DNA of 64,000 bases from Globisporangium splendens (GCA_006386115.1 VFIW01000018.1:310001-374000); one strand, 5' to 3'. Counted from the stretch's first letter, positions 1 to 11,003 are shown. Notes: a model not told the origin generated them from the letters alone. Translations and numbers: made by a program.

Positions 1-395
1 TTTGAATCGGAATTTGACGCAGATCGGTATGAAAAAGTGCTCGAGGCCACACAATTGGCTCTAGATCTGTACGCTCTGCCAAATGGCGACCAGACTGAAA
101 TCGGAGAGCGCGGGATTAACTTGAGCGGCGGTCAGAAAGCGCGTGTGGCGATTGCCAGAGCCATGTACCGATCCAAGTACGACATCTTGGTCCTGGACGA
201 TCCACTGAGTGCAGTGGATCCTCACGTGGCGCACGCGATCTTTGATCATTGTGTGGTCGGACTGGCAAAGGAAAAGACTCGGTTGCTCGTGCTTAATAGC
301 CACTATGACTTGCTGATCCATGCTGACAAGATTCTTGTGGTGGAAGACGGTCGAATTGCTGGCGATGGCACGTATGACCAGATTATGGCGCAGTT
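1..395 (+). repeat. Near-identical tandem-paralogue block, NBD1 3' part, copy 1
   Basis: These bases match 5711-6105 with about nine substitutions seen by eye, mostly at third positions. Similarity falls sharply after the codons for the NBD1 C-terminus. The left boundary is outside the window. Confidence 0.85.
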
Positions 396-2394
396 CCCAG
401 AGTTGGGAGCTCACAGTGAGGAGTTGACGTCCCGAGAACAAGACGTTGTGGATGAACATGAGAGTATCGAAGACGAGAAAAAGAAAGCGCACGATGCAGC
501 GATGGTGCTCGCGGCAAAGGCCAAAGCAGCAGCAAGTGCCATTGCCAAGCAGCATGTGCTGGTGTCCGCAGGTGGTGAGAAAACACAAGCAAGTGATGGC
601 AGCGGAGATCCAACGAAGCTGATTCAAGAAGAGGACCGTGTCAAAGGCAAAGTGAGTGGCAAGACGTACATGGCGTACTTTAACGAGACCGGGTTCAACG
701 GTTTCCTCGTCATTGCCGTGTTGTTTGCGTCCTACGGAGGGAGCCAAGGCATGCGTATCCTCGTGGATTGGTGGCAAGGCCACTGGGCGAAGAACATGGA
801 CCGCGATGGAGTCGACCCGACGTACTCGGGCACGTGGTTTGGCATGTGGTACTTTGGATTCATCGTCGTGTGCTGCGTCACGACGGTCGCGCGCGGCATC
901 CTGATGATCGAATCCTGCATTCGAAGCTCCAAGAACATCCATGACGATCTCTTTCGACGCGTGCTCCAGGCACCAGTAAACCGGTACTTTGACGTGACTC
1001 CCGTGGGTCGCATCCTCAATCGATTCTCCAACGACTTGGACCAATTGGATGCGAATCTGCCGCAACAGTACCAGGGTCTGTTCCAGAGTGTCGTCCTGTT
1101 TCTTGGATGCCTCGTTGTGTGTGCTATGGCATCCTTCTGGGTTGGACTCTCGTACATCCCGATGCTGCTGGTGTTCGTGGTCACAGGTCTGTATTTCAAG
1201 AAGACCTCTCGCGAGGTCAAACGTCTTGAGGGAATCACGCGCACGCCAGTGTTCAACTTGTTTGGAGAAACGTTAAATGGACTCCACACGATCCGCGCGT
1301 TCAAGATGCAAGACACGTTCGTGAGACTCAACAAGGACGCCGTCGACGTGAACGCCTCGTTCTACTTTACGTACTGGTGCACGGGGCGATGGCTCGCGGT
1401 GCGGTTGGACTGGTTGTCCGTCGTGATCATCTTTGTCGTGACGTTCTACTTGGTGATCTCGAAGGGGCAGATTGACCCTGTGATCGCAGGTATCTCGCTC
1501 ACCTACTCGCTCATGCTCACGTCGATGGTCCAGTGGGTCGTGCGCTCGCTGGATACCACCGACAATGCGATGACGAGTGTCGAGCGACTACTGCATTTCC
1601 GTCAAATCCCCGCCGAGACCGACGGAAACCATTGTGCACCAATCAATCCTGAGCTTTGGCCATCGCAAGGTGCGATTAGATTTGACAAGCTGTGCCTAAA
1701 GTACCGACCCGAGTTGCCGTTGGTGCTCCGTGGCGTCAACATGGACATCCTAGGTGGTGAGAAAGTGGGAATCTGTGGTCGCACGGGGGCTGGCAAGAGC
1801 TCACTCATGATTGCATTGTTCCGCATCTGCGAGTTTGAAAGCGGTACGGTCTATATCGACGGTCTGGACATCCAAAGTGTCAAGCTCCGTGACCTGCGTC
1901 GCAGTCTGGCGATCATTCCACAAGACCCCGTGCTCTACAGTGGCTCACTTCGTGAAAATTTGGATCCGTTCGGGGAGTACGCAGATGATTTGATCTGGTC
2001 CGTGTTGAAGCAAGTCCACTTGTTCGACAGCGTGACCAAGTGGGGAGCTGGCTTGGACTTTGTGGTCTCAGAGCGTGGTGATAACCTGTCGGTCGGCCAG
2101 CGTCAGCTCTTGTGTATTGCGCGTGCCTTGCTCAAAGACAGCAAGATCGTCGTGCTGGACGAAGCGACTGCAAATGTGGACACAGCGACCGACAACCTGA
2201 TTCAAGTGACCATCAAGGAGACGTTTGTGAACAAGACGGTGCTGATCATCGCGCATCGCATCAACACGATCATGCATTGTGACAAGATCGCGGTCATGGA
2301 CGCCGGTCAAGTCGCCGAGTTTGGATCCCCAGAGGCTCTGCTGAGTCAGTCCGAGTCCATCTTTGCTTCACTGGCGAAACGATCCAAGCACTAA
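1..2394 (+). CDS. ABCC/MRP-type ABC exporter, 5' end outside the window
   Basis: The frame is open from base 1 and ends at TAA 2392-2394, so only the end of NBD1, the linker, TMD2 and NBD2 are visible (about 797 residues); the codon at 37 is GTG and is not a start. NBD1 shows the signature LSGGQKARVAIARA and Walker B LVLDDPLSAVD, with D where a catalytic Glu would sit, usual for NBD1 of this family. NBD2 has Walker A GRTGAGKSS, signature LSVGQRQL and Walker B VVLDEATANVD. A charged, Ala-rich linker precedes TMD2. Known for the family: ATP-driven export of organic anions or conjugates across plasma or vacuolar membranes. It is a tandem paralogue of the gene at 3959-8101 and shares almost identical NBD-coding DNA with it. 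Substrate cannot be inferred. Confidence 0.93.
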   Translation, partial: FESEFDADRYEKVLEATQLALDLYALPNGDQTEIGERGINLSGGQKARVAIARAMYRSKYDILVLDDPLSAVDPHVAHAIFDHCVVGLAKEKTRLLVLNSHYDLLIHADKILVVEDGRIAGDGTYDQIMAQFPELGAHSEELTSREQDVVDEHESIEDEKKKAHDAAMVLAAKAKAAASAIAKQHVLVSAGGEKTQASDGSGDPTKLIQEEDRVKGKVSGKTYMAYFNETGFNGFLVIAVLFASYGGSQGMRILVDWWQGHWAKNMDRDGVDPTYSGTWFGMWYFGFIVVCCVTTVARGILMIESCIRSSKNIHDDLFRRVLQAPVNRYFDVTPVGRILNRFSNDLDQLDANLPQQYQGLFQSVVLFLGCLVVCAMASFWVGLSYIPMLLVFVVTGLYFKKTSREVKRLEGITRTPVFNLFGETLNGLHTIRAFKMQDTFVRLNKDAVDVNASFYFTYWCTGRWLAVRLDWLSVVIIFVVTFYLVISKGQIDPVIAGISLTYSLMLTSMVQWVVRSLDTTDNAMTSVERLLHFRQIPAETDGNHCAPINPELWPSQGAIRFDKLCLKYRPELPLVLRGVNMDILGGEKVGICGRTGAGKSSLMIALFRICEFESGTVYIDGLDIQSVKLRDLRRSLAIIPQDPVLYSGSLRENLDPFGEYADDLIWSVLKQVHLFDSVTKWGAGLDFVVSERGDNLSVGQRQLLCIARALLKDSKIVVLDEATANVDTATDNLIQVTIKETFVNKTVLIIAHRINTIMHCDKIAVMDAGQVAEFGSPEALLSQSESIFASLAKRSKH
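1570..2366 (+). repeat. Near-identical tandem-paralogue block, NBD2, copy 1
   Basis: The 797 bases match 7274-8070 with a single difference found by eye (C at 2019, T at 7723). The match starts at the codons ATGACGAGTGTCGAG and stops about ten codons before the stop codon; sequence outside the block is clearly diverged. Confidence 0.9.
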
Positions 2395-3958
2395 ACGGTT
2401 TTATCGCCTGCTGCGTTGAAGTAATTAAAGCAGAAGTAAAACTTTGAAAGGAAGATAAAAATCTCGCTGAACTAAAAGCAGACTTCGAATTACGTCAATT
2501 GCCATAATGGGACGGTTCGTTCGCCAGCTGGCCATGACGTCAACAAACTATAACGAAGTTTCTTTCCATGAATGCTGCACACTCACCCACTTGCGTGCAC
2601 GCACGTGGATGAGTGTTCACAGCGTGCTGTTCAACTATCCAACCTTGGCGCGACGTGGTGGTTCAGTGAGCTGCACAGTTACACCAGATTCGTCGAGTCA
2701 CATTGCTGGCGACCCGGACAATGTTCGCAGCCAAGGCAATTCAGAGTGAGTGATTTCGTTGAGCGACAGTGTGGTTCATTAAGCACTTTATTAACAGTGA
2801 CATTCTTATGAGGATGCCAAAGCTTGCGCTGCAGTCGCGAAAGATATCATTTTGGCAAAAATGAGCTCTTGAAAATCTTTCTAAATGTCTGATTACTAAC
2901 CATCGGCGGACGCAGACGAGGCAGAAACCGACAACTTCAACCACTCGTGGACATGTCGTTTCAGATGTCAATCGTTGCGAAGAACAGAGACAGGGCGACC
3001 TCTTTATCATAGCCACAATCTTTTCCGAAGATGTCTCTGCAGGTTCAGTGTTTTCATTCAGCTGATGACACATTCCGATGGGTTGCATTTTGGCAGTGTC
3101 GCGCAGCCTTATCCACTCTTTTAATAGGAAACGTTTGCTTGAGAAGATGCGTGTACTAGACGAAGTAGTTCGATGTGTGCTGAAAGCGAATCTGCAGTGT
3201 CGAGAACACCCAAAACGCTGATGGCCAGCAGTGAGACTAATCAGAGCAAAGAGAATGTCGGAGAGCAATCGAAAGTGGCCACGCCGCTGGTGTCGTCAGC
3301 CAAAGTGTGGAATTGTGAGTGGATGGGAAGTCATCGATTTTAGCCTCGAATAACGCATGCACACCTCCAATCAAAGATTAATCGGTGGTGGTAGTATTGA
3401 GCCATTGTTGCTTTAAAGAAGTATATATTGTTTAGCTCCCTCTTTATCTGCGAACGGAACACAAAAAGGAATAAATTCCCCCTACCCGCTTTTAATTGTT
3501 TCAACCAACTGCCGATTGCTCACGTGATCATCTTTGGTGATGTCTATTGCCTTTTTGACGAATCAAACGCGAACATTTTTGTTTTAGCCAATCGATGTCC
3601 ACTTTGGCAGCACCGCGGTGGTGCAGTGCTGCGATCCTGGCTATGACCAAGTGATGTGGCTGCTCCTCTCACGCGCGAGTGTATTTTTCAGCTGCATTCA
3701 CAGTAGAAAGCCATATGTTCACAATAGAAAGGATTTGATGGACTTATTCAGTCTGGTTGCCTCGAGTTGCGACACAAACAGAATGGTTACATGCATTTTA
3801 TAGAGGGCTTTGATCAAACATCATGCTCGTTCTACCACTTCCTGGTCGCCATTCGTCTTCTGCCCAAATGCGATTCCCCATTTGACACTGCTGGCACCAT
3901 CGCCACTTTGTAAACGGCCACAGAAGCGCGAAGAAGCAGGAAGCGCTGACAGCACAGC
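2395..3958. other. Intergenic, no convincing gene
   Basis: This AT-richer stretch lies between the two ABC transporters. It has only short unrelated ORFs, none with a recognisable domain. A 57-codon Ser-rich ATG ORF starts at 3173 and could end at a GT at about 3316, but I could find no partner exon. It presumably holds the 3' region of the first transporter and the promoter of the second. Confidence 0.6.
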
Positions 3959-6900
3959 ATGGCGGCGCAGCACGATGAGCAGTACTACGTGGCGGCGCCG
4001 CTCACGCCGCGTCCGGAGGTGCACGCGCCGCCGCTCGATGCTGCCAAGAAAGCTGCCGAAGCACATTCCACGTCTGGCAAGAAACCCACGCTCGCGGAGC
4101 TCTACGTGCAGCAAAAACCCTTTCGCGAGCGCGAGAACCCGCTGCACCGCGCATCGCTCTTCTCGGTGCTGTCCACGCACTGGCTGCAGCCGCTCGTGAC
4201 GCTCGGTGCGCGCAAGATCCTCGAGAAGGAGGACATCTGGGCCGTGTGTCCCGATGATGCGTGCGATCAGCTTTACGACCGCTTTGTCGCTCACTACGCG
4301 CCTAATAACCAAGGAGCAGCAGCATCTACAGGAGGCTTTTTCAAGATCTCGCAGGTCGCGATCGCGCTGCTCAAGACGTTCCGACGCGACATCATCATCA
4401 TCTTCGGCAACTACTTGGCATACCTCACCGCCATGGTGCTGCAGCCGTACCTGGCGCAGGCGATCCTGGACTACCTGAACGACCGCGACAACATGTTTGG
4501 CATCGAGAGCGGCTACGTGCTCGTCGTGCTGCTCGCGGCCGTGTCGTTTGTCGGTGTGTCGTGCCTCAACTACGGCTTCTTCATGTCGTCCCGCGTCGGC
4601 GTCAACATGCGCTCAGTCATGATGGACATCGTGTACCAGAAGGCACTGCGCCTGTCGTGTGTCGCGCGCCAGGCGTACACGACGGGCGAGATCGTGACGC
4701 TCATGAGCGTCGACTCGGAGCGCATCTTCAACGGCATGGTCACGGGTCCCTGGATCTTCATCGCGCCCCTCGCATTCATCGTTACGATCTTGTTGATCGC
4801 GCTGCTCTTTGATGTTATCTCAGCGCTCTGTGGGGCACTACTGCTCGCCATTGTGCTGTATGTGTCCGTGAGGCTCGCAGACCGCATCGGAGACCTGCAA
4901 GAAGAGTTGCTCGAGGTCGTCGAAGAGCGCGTCAAAGTGACGTCCGAGGCGCTCCAGGGCATCCGCGTCATGAAATTCTACGCATGGGAGGAATCGCTCG
5001 CTCGCCGCGTCGAGAAGATCCGCGCCGTCGAAGTGGCACTGTACCGGAGGTTCCATTACTTGCAGATCGTCAACACGAACCTGCTCTTCCTCACGCCCGT
5101 GTTCCTCGGCGGCCTCATCCTGGGGCTCTACGTGATCCGACATGGGGACATGACGGTCACCGACGCGTACACGCTCATCGCGATGGTTAACATCAGCCGT
5201 TTGGCTGTGAACCTGTTCCCACTGGCGATCGCGTCGATCTCACAGGCCAACATCGCGTACGGACGCATCGACTCGTACCTGGGTAGTGACGAGCTCGATG
5301 CTGTGAGCAGCTCCAATGCGATCGAGCAAGACCAAAGCCGCGCAGACGACACGCCAATCGGATCGATCTCGGTGCGCAATGCGCAGTTCCAATGGGTGCG
5401 CGCGGCGCCTTCGGTCGTGGTCGTAGCAGATCCACAAGTGCCTGAACCCGTTGATGGCGATGGCAAGGAGAATGGAGATGGTGCGATGCCTGGTGATGGC
5501 GGATTCGTGCTTGAGGGCGTCAACTTGGAGGTGGACGCGGGTTCGCTCGTGATGATCGTGGGCAAAGTTGGCTCGGGCAAGTCGAGTCTCCTGAATGCGC
5601 TGCTGGGAGAAATGATTGTCGTCGATGGGAACGTGGCTATTGATGGCGAGATCTCGTACGTGAGTCAAGAATCGTGGATCCGCAACTCGAGCGTCAAGGA
5701 CAACATCCTCTTTGAATCAGAATTTGACGCAGATCGGTATGAAAAAGTGCTCGAGGCCACACAATTGGCTCTGGATCTGTACGCTCTGCCAAATGGCGAC
5801 CAAACTGAAATCGGAGAGCGCGGGATTAACTTGAGTGGTGGTCAGAAAGCGCGTGTGGCGATTGCCAGAGCCATGTACCGATCCAAGTACGACATCTTGG
5901 TCCTGGACGATCCACTGAGTGCAGTGGATCCTCACGTGGCGCACGCGATCTTTGATCATTGTGTGGTCGGACTGGCAAAGGAAAAGACTCGGTTGCTCGT
6001 GCTTAATAGCCACTATGACTTGCTGGTCCATGCTGACAAGATTCTTGTGGTGGAAGACGGTCGAATTGCTGGTGATGGCACGTATGATCAGATTATAGCG
6101 CAGTTTCCTGACCTTGGCGCACGCAACAAGGCGCTGGAAGACGATGTGATCGATGAGCATGAAGGGACGAACGAAGAGAAGAAGAACCACGACGCTGCAG
6201 TCGCTGCGGCTTCGGCCATCAGAGCCAAGGAAGCAGCAGCTGCGATTGCCAAGCAGCACAACAACAAGAACAATGCGTCTGCTAACGCCCCACTGGACAC
6301 CAATGACAGCGATCCGGCAAAGCTCATCGAGGAAGAAGACCGCGTCAAGGGCAAAGTGAGCGGCGATACGTACATGGCGTACTTTGACGAGACCGGGTTC
6401 AACGGCGTGCTCGTCGTGATCGTGATCTCGTTCGCGTATGCGTCGAGCCAATCTCTCAAGATCCTCGTGGACTGGTGGCAGGGCCACTGGGCGAAGAACA
6501 TGGCGCGCGATGGCGTGGACCCAAGTTACTCGGGGCTCACGTTCGGCATGTGGTACCTGGGCTTCATTCTCATCTGTGCCGTCATGACGTTCGCACGCGG
6601 CTTCCTGATGATGGAGTCCTGTGTGCGCAGCTCCAAGAACCTCCATGACGAACTGTTCCGTCGCGTGCTCAATGCGCCTGTGAATCGGTACTTTGACGTG
6701 ACGCCCGTGGGTCGGATCCTCAACCGATTCTCGAACGACCTGGACCAGGTGGACTCCAACCTGCCGCAGCAGTACCAGAACCTGTTTCAGAGTATGGTCG
6801 TGTTCCTGGGTTGCCTTGTCGTGTGTGCCCTGGCGTCCTTCTGGGTTGGACTCTCGTACATCCCGATGCTCATGATCTTTGTGATAACGGGGCTGTATTT

Positions 6901-8101
6901 CAAGAAAACGTCACGTGAAGTCAAGCGCCTGGAGGGGATCACGCGCACGCCCGTGTTCAACTTGTTCGGAGAGACGCTGAATGGGCTCCACACGATCCGC
7001 GCGTTCAAGATGCAGGATACGTTCACGAAGCTCAACAAGCAGGCCGTGGACGACAACACGTCGTTCTATTTCACATATTGGGCTGCCGGGCGATGGCTCG
7101 CCGTGCGACTGGACTGGTTATCGGTCGTGATCATCTTTGTCGTCGCGCTGTATCTGGTGATCGCCAAGGGCGACATTGGTCCCGTGCTTGCCGGCATCTC
7201 ACTCACGTACTCGCTCATGCTCACGTCGATGGTCCAGTGGGTCGTGCGTGCCGTTGATATGACGGATAACGCCATGACGAGTGTCGAGCGACTACTGCAT
7301 TTCCGTCAAATCCCCGCCGAGACCGACGGAAACCATTGTGCACCAATCAATCCTGAGCTTTGGCCATCGCAAGGTGCGATTAGATTTGACAAGCTGTGCC
7401 TAAAGTACCGACCCGAGTTGCCGTTGGTGCTCCGTGGCGTCAACATGGACATCCTAGGTGGTGAGAAAGTGGGAATCTGTGGTCGCACGGGGGCTGGCAA
7501 GAGCTCACTCATGATTGCATTGTTCCGCATCTGCGAGTTTGAAAGCGGTACGGTCTATATCGACGGTCTGGACATCCAAAGTGTCAAGCTCCGTGACCTG
7601 CGTCGCAGTCTGGCGATCATTCCACAAGACCCCGTGCTCTACAGTGGCTCACTTCGTGAAAATTTGGATCCGTTCGGGGAGTACGCAGATGATTTGATCT
7701 GGTCCGTGTTGAAGCAAGTCCATTTGTTCGACAGCGTGACCAAGTGGGGAGCTGGCTTGGACTTTGTGGTCTCAGAGCGTGGTGATAACCTGTCGGTCGG
7801 CCAGCGTCAGCTCTTGTGTATTGCGCGTGCCTTGCTCAAAGACAGCAAGATCGTCGTGCTGGACGAAGCGACTGCAAATGTGGACACAGCGACCGACAAC
7901 CTGATTCAAGTGACCATCAAGGAGACGTTTGTGAACAAGACGGTGCTGATCATCGCGCATCGCATCAACACGATCATGCATTGTGACAAGATCGCGGTCA
8001 TGGACGCCGGTCAAGTCGCCGAGTTTGGATCCCCAGAGGCTCTGCTGAGTCAGTCCGAGTCCATCTTTGCGTCGCTCGCCAAGCGGTCTGCGCAGGCGTA
8101 G
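3959..8101 (+). CDS. ABCC/MRP-type ABC exporter, full length, single exon
   Basis: 1380 residues from ATG 3959 to TAG 8099-8101. The order is cytosolic N-terminus (with FSVLSTHWLQPL, typical of the ABCC lasso/first elbow), TMD1 (about 130-460), NBD1 (Walker A GKVGSGKSSLLNALLGE near 536, signature LSGGQKARVAIARA, Walker B DDPLSAVD), a charged Ala-rich linker (about 720-790), TMD2 (about 800-1100) and NBD2 (Walker A GRTGAGKSS near 1175, LSVGQ signature, LDEATANVD). There is no extra N-terminal TMD0, so it resembles short MRPs (ABCC4/5 type). Known role: ATP-driven export of organic anions, conjugates or xenobiotics. No intron is needed. The NBD-coding DNA is nearly identical to the upstream tandem copy. 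Substrate and membrane are not determinable. Confidence 0.96.
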   Translation: MAAQHDEQYYVAAPLTPRPEVHAPPLDAAKKAAEAHSTSGKKPTLAELYVQQKPFRERENPLHRASLFSVLSTHWLQPLVTLGARKILEKEDIWAVCPDDACDQLYDRFVAHYAPNNQGAAASTGGFFKISQVAIALLKTFRRDIIIIFGNYLAYLTAMVLQPYLAQAILDYLNDRDNMFGIESGYVLVVLLAAVSFVGVSCLNYGFFMSSRVGVNMRSVMMDIVYQKALRLSCVARQAYTTGEIVTLMSVDSERIFNGMVTGPWIFIAPLAFIVTILLIALLFDVISALCGALLLAIVLYVSVRLADRIGDLQEELLEVVEERVKVTSEALQGIRVMKFYAWEESLARRVEKIRAVEVALYRRFHYLQIVNTNLLFLTPVFLGGLILGLYVIRHGDMTVTDAYTLIAMVNISRLAVNLFPLAIASISQANIAYGRIDSYLGSDELDAVSSSNAIEQDQSRADDTPIGSISVRNAQFQWVRAAPSVVVVADPQVPEPVDGDGKENGDGAMPGDGGFVLEGVNLEVDAGSLVMIVGKVGSGKSSLLNALLGEMIVVDGNVAIDGEISYVSQESWIRNSSVKDNILFESEFDADRYEKVLEATQLALDLYALPNGDQTEIGERGINLSGGQKARVAIARAMYRSKYDILVLDDPLSAVDPHVAHAIFDHCVVGLAKEKTRLLVLNSHYDLLVHADKILVVEDGRIAGDGTYDQIIAQFPDLGARNKALEDDVIDEHEGTNEEKKNHDAAVAAASAIRAKEAAAAIAKQHNNKNNASANAPLDTNDSDPAKLIEEEDRVKGKVSGDTYMAYFDETGFNGVLVVIVISFAYASSQSLKILVDWWQGHWAKNMARDGVDPSYSGLTFGMWYLGFILICAVMTFARGFLMMESCVRSSKNLHDELFRRVLNAPVNRYFDVTPVGRILNRFSNDLDQVDSNLPQQYQNLFQSMVVFLGCLVVCALASFWVGLSYIPMLMIFVITGLYFKKTSREVKRLEGITRTPVFNLFGETLNGLHTIRAFKMQDTFTKLNKQAVDDNTSFYFTYWAAGRWLAVRLDWLSVVIIFVVALYLVIAKGDIGPVLAGISLTYSLMLTSMVQWVVRAVDMTDNAMTSVERLLHFRQIPAETDGNHCAPINPELWPSQGAIRFDKLCLKYRPELPLVLRGVNMDILGGEKVGICGRTGAGKSSLMIALFRICEFESGTVYIDGLDIQSVKLRDLRRSLAIIPQDPVLYSGSLRENLDPFGEYADDLIWSVLKQVHLFDSVTKWGAGLDFVVSERGDNLSVGQRQLLCIARALLKDSKIVVLDEATANVDTATDNLIQVTIKETFVNKTVLIIAHRINTIMHCDKIAVMDAGQVAEFGSPEALLSQSESIFASLAKRSAQA
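5711..6105 (+). repeat. Near-identical tandem-paralogue block, NBD1 3' part, copy 2
   Basis: Partner of 1-395 at an offset of 5710. It encodes the end of NBD1 including signature and Walker B. Confidence 0.85.
7274..8070 (+). repeat. Near-identical tandem-paralogue block, NBD2, copy 2
   Basis: Partner of 1570-2366 at an offset of 5704, so the two blocks differ in spacing by 6 bp because of length change in the linker/TMD2 DNA between them. One mismatch was seen across 797 bp. Confidence 0.9.
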
Positions 8102-8625
8102 TGCGATTGTGATGAAGGCAACCAAGGGCACATGAATAGTTAGAGAAATCAACTGGTTGTGGTATCGTGATTGGATGTGAGGATCCCAGCAATCCTGAAG
8201 TTGCTCCTCAGGACAGCTTGCCGAGAAAAGGCATCGATCGAGTGGATAGGCACGCGGAGGAATGGCATCATGCGGAGTTAACATGCTACGTGTGGAGCTT
8301 CAACTGTGTAGTTAATCAAAGGTATCACTCGGAAGAGTTCCCACTTCACCGTGTGACAGGTTTAGTATCAACTCGAAAGAGGCTGCTCAATTTCATTGAC
8401 CACGACAAATAGTACTATTTATTGCCTATAAAGAGGGTCAATATATCTGTCACCTCAACACAACATAAAGGCACTGAATTGAATAACTTTAGCAACTGAA
8501 TACAGTTTATCTCATCTGCATTAAATTATACAAGTACCCAAGTCGGAGGAGTTCAACCGTTACCGCTCCATGGTTGACGAAGCAAATCCAAGTCAGACGT
8601 GGGGACGAGAGGAAGCGCAAGAAAG
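8102..8625. other. Intergenic, no gene seen
   Basis: About 520 bp between the ABC transporter stop and the hydrolase ATG. AT-rich with runs such as TATTTATTGCC near 8415. It presumably contains the terminator of one gene and the promoter of the next; no specific element is claimed. Confidence 0.6.
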
Positions 8626-10268
8626 ATGACGGCGCCGCTCGTGTCTGCGCAGGAGCGCCGCGGCGTGCAGACGCGCGTGCTGCGCTTCTGCGTGAGCGTC
8701 GCGGGGCTCGTGTACCTGCGCAAGACGTGGACGGCGCTCTTCCAGCAGCACGCGATGCTGCGTCTGCAGACGCAACAGCAGGACATGCTCTGGCGTGTCC
8801 TCAAGTACACGTTTTCGTCACAGCTCATCGCCGCCAGCGAGTACCTGCTCCCACTGGTGAAGCCGCTGCTCGCGGCGCGGATCGGCAAGTTGCTCGTCTG
8901 GAAAGGGCCGCAGGTCGTGGCGCGCAATGCCATGTACGGTCCGCATCCGCGCAACACGGTCGACGTGTACGGTGCCAACGGCAAGAACCCGAAGACTGCG
9001 CTGACCCTGGCGATGGATCCTGAGCCTGAGAGTGAGGCACTAGCGCCTCAGGGCGATATGCAAATCAGGAAGCCCGTGCTCGTGTTCGTGCACGGCGGCG
9101 CGTGGTCGTTCGGCCATAAGTGGCAGTACGGACTCGTCGGCGAGTACCTCTCGAGCGCGCTCGGCATCGTCGTCGCCGTCGTCAACTACAGGACGTACCC
9201 GTCCGGCCACGTCCAGGATATGGTCCAAGACGTCGAGCATGCGGTGCGTGTATTAAGTGTGAGGTATGCACAGATAATGGCAGTACTGTTTACTAATGAC
9301 GTGCTGGTTTGGAATAGATCCGCTGGATCGAGACGACGTGCCACCTCTATGGAGGTGACAAGGACCAGATCTTCCTCAGCGGCCACTCCTCAGGTACTTA
9401 GCCATTTGTCCACTTTCGTCTTCTTATAGACTCACTAACAACCAACTTCTTCTGTCGCTTTATAGGAGCTCACGTGGGTGCATTGACGCTGATCCAATCG
9501 GCACTACGCGTCGCTGGACCCACTTCTGACAAGAACGACCTCATCAAGAAGAACGAAGTCGTCAGGAGCGTCAAGGGTTTCATCGGTCTCGCGGGACCGT
9601 ACGACATCTCGGACCACTACGTCTTCGAGAGCGAGCGCGTCGTGGGGCCGCTCCAGGGCGTGCACGAGATCTCGCCCATGAAACCTGCCGTGCTCGGCAT
9701 GGAGAACTTCAAAGTGCACAGCCCCACGGCCATCATGGCCAACGCAAAGCACAAGAGTAAGTGCGGACACATATATATCCGATGCCGTGTGTGTGCGCAA
9801 CGCATTGGCGTGTTTCATTGTTTCTTGTTGTTGTTTAAAATGCAGACTTGAAGCTCCCACCCTTCCATATACTCCACGGTCTCGACGACGCCGTTGTGCC
9901 AAGCAGTTCGTCAGAAAAGTTCGCTGCGAGTCTGGTACGAAATATGTGCACTTTATGTAAAGCGAATGGCTTGAAAGTGATCTCTGTCTAAACATTATCT
10001 GTGTCTTCTGTGTATCTGCGCATAAATGAAATAGAAAAATGCGCGCCAGCGAGTCAACTTCATCCCGATCACTGGCTGCACCCACGAAGACATCATCTTC
10101 TCCGTCATGGGCGACACTGTGGCGTGTCGCGACAGAGTTGTGGACCACATCCGCCGCATCATCGACAGCTCCGTGGAGGAAGCGGCCGCGCGCGCCAGTG
10201 CCAAGGCTGCCGAGAAAGAGAACAAAAGAGCAGGCGCGTCGCCGTCCATTGCGCGCGCAAAGCTGTAA
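8626..10268 (+). CDS. Isoprenylcysteine methylesterase-like alpha/beta hydrolase
   Basis: Model of five exons: 8626-9243, 9318-9393, 9466-9756, 9846-9934, 10050-10268, all with GT-AG introns of 72-115 bp and consistent phase. The in-frame GTG at 8599 is ignored; the first ATG is 8626. An N-terminal helical, membrane-like part is followed by the alpha/beta hydrolase fold: VYGPHPRNTVDVYG, oxyanion-hole HGGAWSFGHK, NYRTYP, nucleophile elbow GHSSGAH (Ser), a late FHILHGLDDAVVP Asp and a GCTHED His. This matches plant ICME/ICME-like proteins, which demethylate the C-terminal prenylcysteine of signalling proteins at the ER/Golgi. The C-terminus adds an Ala/Lys-rich tail. Alternative: another carboxylesterase of the same clan. 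Confidence 0.82.
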
Positions 10269-10404
10269 AGCTATAGAGAATGACAACAGAGCGACATGAT
10301 TGAAGCATAGACTCTCTTCAAGTTCTCTTTTTAAATACTGCCGACTGCTTTGTAGCCACACAACCAAACGCACACATACTCTGACGATCTCATTGTCCAC
10401 ATAC

Positions 10405-11003
10405 TCACTGGAAAAACTCTTCGTAGTCCTCTAGACCTGTGGAATAGAGCTCCCGGCCGAGCGTGCGGTCGCGCTGCTGGTCCTGCAATCTTCGCGCTTT
10501 CCGCTCAGCCTGGGACGGCACTCGTTGCTCCTGCTTGCGTTTCTGTCCACGCGCCAGTCGGTCCTGCATCCGCTGCGCATCGCTGCGGCCGTCAGGTGCC
10601 TGCCGCTGTTGCTGCTCGTTGTGCGCTGGAAAGTGCGTCACGCGCGCGAGCTTCGCCGTGGACTGCATGCCGAGTCCCGCGCGGTCGGTCTTGAACACTG
10701 TCGTGACGGGGTCCATGCGTCCCGCACCTGTGGGTCCCAAACCAGAGTCTTGTTGCCACCCCATGTTCATCAGAAGGCGGTACCCGCGATTCGATTCCGG
10801 CAGCCAGACTGCAGATACAATATGCACACAAACAGCACATACGTGAGGTTAGAAGCGCCGTACAGAGTAGTCATGTACGCGTGCACATTACCTTTCTTCA
10901 GGGACGGCGCCTTTGCCGTCGAGAGCAAGTGCGCAGTCGATTGGTCGTGCTCCGATGTGCTCGTCTCCTTCACGTACACGTTGCACGCCGCGCAGAAGTA
11001 CAT
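10405..11003 (-). CDS. Zinc finger and G-patch domain protein (GPANK1-like)
   Basis: Two exons, 11003-10892 and 10808-10405, split by an 83-bp intron, give 171 residues. Exon 1 codes a U1/matrin-like C2H2 finger (YFCAACNVYV then a His pair in SEHDQSTAH). Exon 2 continues with PESNRGYRLLMNMGW and GLGPTGAGRMDPV, a G-patch, then a basic Arg/Gln-rich coil ending LEDYEEFFQ. The finger followed by 'IPESNxGYxLLxxxGW' is how animal GPANK1 proteins are built, here without ankyrin repeats. G-patches usually activate DEAH helicases or bind RNA; the role here is inferred only. It is convergent with the hydrolase gene, whose stop is 137 bp away. Confidence 0.8.

Noticed and set aside
2741..3268. 175-codon minus-strand ORF between the ABC genes
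   Set aside because: No domain, odd composition with many Cys and Arg, and no ATG-based context or splice partner.
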